Below are positions 6,322 through 9,121 of a DNA stretch of 9,121 nt, piece after piece (position 1 is the first letter of the stretch; every line of letters begins with the position of its first letter). A program made the translations under genes and the position numbers. The notes below the pieces were generated by a model. It saw nothing but the letters and a program-made list of their open reading frames with translations, was not told the DNA's origin and did not search any database. The stretch lies in contig CAHJXG010000118.1 in NCBI GenBank assembly GCA_903644035.1, positions 1-9,121 of the forward strand, written 5' to 3'. Source of the stretch: Rhodospirillales bacterium. Lineage in GTDB: Bacteria; Pseudomonadota; Alphaproteobacteria; Acetobacterales; Acetobacteraceae.

Positions 6322-6404
6322 TCCCCGCAAGTGGCGCCAGGGCAGCCGTCTTTCCAGACTTGAACAAACGGTGGTCCGGCCCCAACTTACCGGCTCAACT
6401 TGAT
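6322..6404. promoter_or_regulatory. Divergent intergenic region upstream of the small extended-SD gene
   Basis: This 83-bp stretch lies between the leftward ferredoxin start and the extended ribosome binding site. It should hold the promoter of the small gene and part of that of the ferredoxin gene. A TTGAAC at 6360-6365 resembles a -35 box, but the sequence 17-18 bp further on (CAACTTA) is a poor -10. The hexamer CAACTT occurs twice, at 6383-6388 and 6396-6401. No firm promoter can be named. Confidence 0.3.
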
Positions 6405-6420
6405 GAAAGGAGGTGATCCA
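6405..6420 (+). promoter_or_regulatory. Extended Shine-Dalgarno sequence (at least 15-16 nt complementary to 16S rRNA 3' end)
   Basis: The sequence GAAAGGAGGTGATCCA is the exact complement of the conserved 16S rRNA 3' end (TGGATCACCTCCTTTC in many alphaproteobacteria). The core AGGAGG is at 6408-6413, seven bases before a GTG start at 6421, which is ideal spacing. Ordinary Shine-Dalgarno pairing is 4-8 bases. A match this long is expected to hold the 30S subunit so firmly that initiation is slowed rather than improved. The match ends at the 16S tail, and the flanking bases do not resemble the rest of the 16S gene. Confidence 0.85.
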
Positions 6421-6498
6421 GTGTCTCATTGTTTGACCCTACAGTCGCGCCCCGTGACCTGGACGCCCGCCTTGAGCCTTCGGGTTCTGGCTGGCTAA
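6421..6498 (+). CDS. Small ORF (25 aa) with extended SD, rreB/rreR-like
   Basis: A GTG at 6421 opens a 25-codon ORF ending with TAA at 6496-6498. The peptide starts MSHCLTLQSRPVTW and ends SLRVLAG, with one Cys and no domain or membrane segment. It lies seven bases behind an extended Shine-Dalgarno sequence and is followed by a terminator at 6536-6564, so it looks like a free-standing transcript of roughly 150-200 nt. As I recall it, published work on Bradyrhizobium described rreB, a conserved small mRNA with a 17-nt SD, a GTG start and weak translation, and similar sites before small ORFs in Rhodobacterales (rreR), Caulobacterales and Rhodospirillales. This gene fits that class in layout. 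Whether the peptide or the ribosome-bound RNA matters is open. An RNA hairpin with a C(UUCG)G loop lies inside the ORF at 6474-6487. Confidence 0.7.
   Translation: MSHCLTLQSRPVTWTPALSLRVLAG
6474..6487 (+). other. UUCG-tetraloop hairpin inside the small ORF
   Basis: Bases 6474-6478 (GAGCC) pair with 6483-6487 (GGTTC), including one G-U wobble, around the loop TTCG at 6479-6482. C(UUCG)G loops are unusually stable in RNA. It covers the last codons of the 25-aa ORF and could affect ribosome clearance or stability of the small transcript; that role is inference. Confidence 0.45.
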
Positions 6499-6535
6499 CC
6501 CCCATCGTCCGGCGGCCGCGGCTGTCGAACAATGT

Positions 6536-6564
6536 GAAGGCCCCGGGTTCGTCCCGGGGCCTTC
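6536..6564. terminator. Strong hairpin terminator shared by the small gene (+) and rmuC (-)
   Basis: GAAGGCCCCGGG at 6536-6547 pairs perfectly with CCCGGGGCCTTC at 6553-6564 around a five-base loop (TTCGT), a 12-bp GC-rich stem. It lies 37 bp after the stop of the 25-aa ORF on the plus strand and 6 bp after the rmuC stop on the minus strand, so it can end both convergent transcripts. The T-tracts are short on both sides (TGTTT on plus; ATTGTT on minus). Confidence 0.8.
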
Positions 6565-6570
6565 AGTGTT

Positions 6571-7809
6571 TCAGGCCGGTGTGTCGGCCTCGCTCTCGAC
6601 ATCAAGCATGGCATCCGCCTGGGCCGCCTCCAGCGCCTCGATGCCGCGCAGGCGCCGGCTCACGGCACGGGTGCGGCGCCGGGCCGTGTCGATGGTGTTG
6701 CTGAACGTCCCCGCCTGCTTCGCCAGCTTGTCGAGCACCTCGTCCATCCGGCCCATCTCGGTCCGCGTGGCGCCCAGCAGGCGCTGGATCTCCTCGGCCT
6801 TCTGCTCCAGCGACAGCGTCAGCATTCCGAGCTGGATCGTCCGCAGCAGCGCCGGCGCGAGGCTTGGTCCCATGACCAGCACGCGGTGCTCGCGGTTCAG
6901 CGTCTCGATCAGGCCGGGCATTCGCGCCGCCTCGACATAGAGCCCGTCGGTCGGCAGGTACATCACCGCGAAGTCGACGGTGACAGGCGGGTTGACGTAT
7001 TTGCCGCTGATCGTCTTGGCCTCTAGCCGCAGCCGGGTTTCGAGCCGGCGGCGGGCGGCGCGCTCCCCTTCGAGATCCCCGGCCTCCGCGGCGAGCAGCA
7101 AGCGATCATAGTCCTCGGCCGGGAACTTGGCGTCGATGGCCAGCATGGGCCGGGAGGCACCCCGCATCGGCATGACGACGGCGAACTCCACGACGTCGTC
7201 GCTGTCCTCCCGAAGCTTGCGGTTGGCATGCCAGGCGCCGGCGGGCAGCACGTCTTCCAGCAACGCGCGCAGCTGCAGCTCGCCCCAGGCGCCCCGGGTC
7301 TTGACGTTGGTGAAGATGCGCTTGAGGTCGCCGATCTGCGCCGTCATCGCCTGCACGTCGCCCATGGCGCGCTGCACCTGGGCGAACTGGTCGATGACGC
7401 GCTGGAAGCTGCCCTGCATCTGCGTCTCCACCGCCTGGTGCAGCTGCTCGGTCACGCTGCGCTGGATGGCGGCGAGGCGCACGGCGGCCTGCTCGCTCAT
7501 CTCCCGCAGCTTCTCCTCCATCATCGCGCGGGCGTCGCCCTGGTCGCGGGCCATGCGGGTGGACATCGTGCCGAGCGTCGCCTGCAGCTCCAGCCGGGCA
7601 TGCTCGGCGCGGACGGACAGCGCGCGCTCCACCTCGGCCAACTGGGTGCGGGTCGCCTCCGCATCCTGCCGCTGCCCGGCGGCGCCTTGATCGGCGAGCA
7701 GCAGCAGCCGCTGCAGCTCCGGTGGGTGGCGGAGCAGCAGCGCCAGGATCAGCAGGCACAGGATCGCCAGCAGCACGCAGGCGATGATCAGGAGCGACTC
7801 GAACAGCAT
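6571..7809 (-). CDS. rmuC: DNA recombination protein RmuC
   Basis: A 412-residue RmuC-family protein, associated with limiting inversions at short inverted repeats and with a nuclease-like fold. It has one N-terminal membrane segment (about residues 5-26), a long coiled-coil-rich region (about 30-165, rich in Gln, Glu, Ala and Arg) and the RmuC domain. Visible domain motifs are TRGAWGELQLRALLEDVL (171-188), the putative catalytic-site-like AIDAKFP (224-230), KYVNPP (270-275), FAVMYLPTDGLY (280-291) and VLVMGPS (310-316). The C-terminal tail is helical and basic, then acidic. The ATG at 7809 is 11 nt from the stop of the family 61 glycosyltransferase gene, so it is probably the last gene of that operon, and it has only a weak SD. 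It is an ordinary full-length family member. Confidence 0.95.
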   Translation of the reverse strand: MLFESLLIIACVLLAILCLLILALLLRHPPELQRLLLLADQGAAGQRQDAEATRTQLAEVERALSVRAEHARLELQATLGTMSTRMARDQGDARAMMEEKLREMSEQAAVRLAAIQRSVTEQLHQAVETQMQGSFQRVIDQFAQVQRAMGDVQAMTAQIGDLKRIFTNVKTRGAWGELQLRALLEDVLPAGAWHANRKLREDSDDVVEFAVVMPMRGASRPMLAIDAKFPAEDYDRLLLAAEAGDLEGERAARRRLETRLRLEAKTISGKYVNPPVTVDFAVMYLPTDGLYVEAARMPGLIETLNREHRVLVMGPSLAPALLRTIQLGMLTLSLEQKAEEIQRLLGATRTEMGRMDEVLDKLAKQAGTFSNTIDTARRRTRAVSRRLRGIEALEAAQADAMLDVESEADTPA

Positions 7810-7820
7810 GGCTGTGATCG

Positions 7821-8960
7821 TTACCGGTTTTCCATGAACTCCGCGATTGCCGGCATCGCCGCGTCGAGGTCGAGCGTCCAGCGGCGATGCGCCAGGCTGC
7901 TGTCGGCCGTGTCCTCCCGCCCGATCACCAGCCCGTACTCCAGCCCGGCGCCCGCGAACACGTTGGAATGCGCATCGAGGAACAGCGGCGTGCTCTCGAT
8001 GTCGAGCAGCCGGGCGCCGGGCTGGCAGAACACCGCGTTGAACACGCCGGCGCCGCCAATCGCCACGATGCGGTCGGCGCCGGCAAACAGGCGGATCTGC
8101 TCCTCGACAGCCAGGAACTCAGGCTCGATCACGAGGCAGCCAAGGGCGGCCAGGCGGTCGGCCAGGTCTTGCTCGTTCAGCAACCCGCGATAGGCGTTCA
8201 GCTCCCGGGTGCGGCGCAGGCGGGCGACATACAGCTTGTGGGCGTGCGACGGGCCGTGCCGGGCCACGACCGAGTCGCGGAGCCGCGCGTAAAGCCCGCG
8301 CGCGGCCGGGCTGATGTAGCAGTCCCGCATGGACTGGCGGAACACATGGACTTCCTCGAACCAGTAAGCCGTGCCGCAATCGTGCAGGATCATTTCGTCA
8401 TCGTGTACGCCGAGCAGCGCCAGGAGAGCGCGCATGTTGGGATGCACAGCAAAGACGAACAGTTTTCGGTAGCGATGCCGGTTCCGGGTGAAGTGCACGA
8501 CGGCCGGCAGGACATACAGCAGCCACAGGCCCCAGTTGTGCGGCTCGTCCGAGGTGGCGAACAGGACCGGCCCCTCGATTCGCTGCGCATCGCGCAGGCG
8601 GGCGCGGGGGACGACGAACTCCTCGCCTTGCCGGGTCACGCCGATGTAGCGGGACAGCCCCTCATGCGCCACGACCTGCTGCACGGCGCCGCGGGCGTCG
8701 CCGTCGTAGATCGTGCTGACGCAGCCATCGGCCACGAAGAAGTTGGACCATAGCAGGTGCACCGAGCGCAGGCACTCCAGGCGCCGTGCGTGGGAAGGGC
8801 GCTGTCCGGCGTTGAGGCGTGCCGGGTTGAACGCCTGGCCCGACAGGTTCAGGAGGACGCTGGGCCAGGGCTTGTGCCACGTGACCGCCGGCTCCTCCGA
8901 CAGCACGCGGGCCGCGTGGCAGGTGTCGCTGAACGTGAGGGTCAGGAGGTCGGCGGTCAC
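7821..8960 (-). CDS. Family 61 glycosyltransferase (DUF563-type, surface polysaccharide)
   Basis: A 379-residue protein with the layout of glycosyltransferase family 61. HNWGLWLLYVLPAV at 141-154 corresponds to the NYYHWL-like motif, and KLYVARLRRTRELN at 242-255 to the conserved Arg-containing strand before the NEQDL segment. IEPEFLAVEEQIRLFAGAD (278-296) leads into IGGAGVFNAVFCQPGARLLDIE (301-322), the donor-binding 'G.G..N..F..PG....E' signature. No signal or membrane segment is visible, so it probably acts in the cytoplasm on a lipid-linked glycan. It starts with GTG at 8960 overlapping the upstream glycosyltransferase stop (GTGA), without a clear SD, which suggests coupling. The donor sugar and acceptor cannot be told from sequence. 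The first 80 residues do not match anything I recognise. Confidence 0.82.
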   Translation of the reverse strand: MTADLLTLTFSDTCHAARVLSEEPAVTWHKPWPSVLLNLSGQAFNPARLNAGQRPSHARRLECLRSVHLLWSNFFVADGCVSTIYDGDARGAVQQVVAHEGLSRYIGVTRQGEEFVVPRARLRDAQRIEGPVLFATSDEPHNWGLWLLYVLPAVVHFTRNRHRYRKLFVFAVHPNMRALLALLGVHDDEMILHDCGTAYWFEEVHVFRQSMRDCYISPAARGLYARLRDSVVARHGPSHAHKLYVARLRRTRELNAYRGLLNEQDLADRLAALGCLVIEPEFLAVEEQIRLFAGADRIVAIGGAGVFNAVFCQPGARLLDIESTPLFLDAHSNVFAGAGLEYGLVIGREDTADSSLAHRRWTLDLDAAMPAIAEFMENR

Positions 8961-9121
8961 GCGGCCAGGGTGTCGCGGACGGCCTGCAGGTGCTCGGCCG
9001 CGGTGCGCTCCCAGGTGAAGGTCTCGGCATGGCGGCGGGTGGCGTCGCGGTCGGGCGGCGCGGCTTGCAGCGCATGGATTCCCTCCACCAGGGCGGCCGC
9101 GGACCGCTCCCGCAGCAGCAC
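8957..9121 (-). CDS. C-terminus of a GT4-like glycosyltransferase (partial, runs off right edge)
   Basis: An open minus-strand frame of 54 codons plus TGA enters from the right edge and ends at 8957. It reads LRERSAAALVEGIHAL, then RRHAETFTWERTAAEHL, and ends AVRDTLAA. The pattern 'A..F.W...A...L..V' after an 'LA.AI..L' helix is the usual C-terminal helix of group 1 (GT4) glycosyltransferases. The catalytic part is outside the window. The stop overlaps the GTG start of the family 61 gene by 4 nt (GTGA), so the two are probably coupled and make the same glycan. Confidence 0.72.
   Translation of the reverse strand: MLLRERSAAALVEGIHALQAAPPDRDATRRHAETFTWERTAAEHLQAVRDTLAA

Noticed and set aside
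6405..6421. Possible 3' end of a 16S rRNA gene on the minus strand
   Set aside because: Only the terminal 15-17 bases match. The sequence that would precede them in a 16S gene is absent, while the plus strand has a well-spaced start codon and ORF.
7228..8193. Plus-strand frames opposite rmuC and the GT61 gene
   Set aside because: They are shadow frames rich in Gln, His and Leu without domains; the minus-strand proteins have clear family motifs.

Overview
The window is high-GC DNA with tightly packed, often overlapping genes. It looks like an alphaproteobacterium, probably Rhodospirillales/Acetobacteraceae. That placement rests on base composition, the C30-carotenoid gene order and a small gene with an extended Shine-Dalgarno sequence of a kind reported from alphaproteobacteria; no rRNA marker is present. 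No tRNA, rRNA, insertion sequence or CRISPR array was seen.

Left part (1-6023). A C30 carotenoid cluster. A truncated gene at the left edge reads leftward and resembles the N-terminus of an aldehyde dehydrogenase. Diverging from it is a rightward operon: a CrtN-type desaturase, a CrtP-type desaturase/oxygenase, a PlsC-type acyltransferase, a membrane-bound family 2 glycosyltransferase (CrtQ-like), a DUF2141 protein and a thioredoxin-like [2Fe-2S] ferredoxin. Most junctions overlap or are under 15 bp. The inferred route makes a C30 polyene by desaturation, oxidises its ends to aldehyde and acid, then glycosylates and acylates it into a staphyloxanthin-like ester. The genes that make squalene or dehydrosqualene are not in the window.

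Middle (5995-6564). A second thioredoxin-like ferredoxin gene on the opposite strand overlaps the first one tail to tail. Diverging from it is a tiny gene: a 25-codon GTG-start ORF behind a ribosome binding site complementary to at least 15-16 bases of the 16S rRNA 3' end, followed by a 12-bp-stem terminator. Its layout matches the rreB/rreR class of ribosome-regulated small mRNAs.

Right part (6571-9121). A leftward operon: the end of a family 4-like glycosyltransferase, a family 61 glycosyltransferase (4-nt overlap) and rmuC, which converges on the terminator shared with the tiny gene.

The two most unusual structures are the crtN-crtP junction and the extended-SD gene. At the junction, a 27-bp sequence (end of crtN, SD and next start) occurs twice and frames a 23-codon micro-ORF with a stop/start overlap at each end. 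All four differences between the copies are synonymous.
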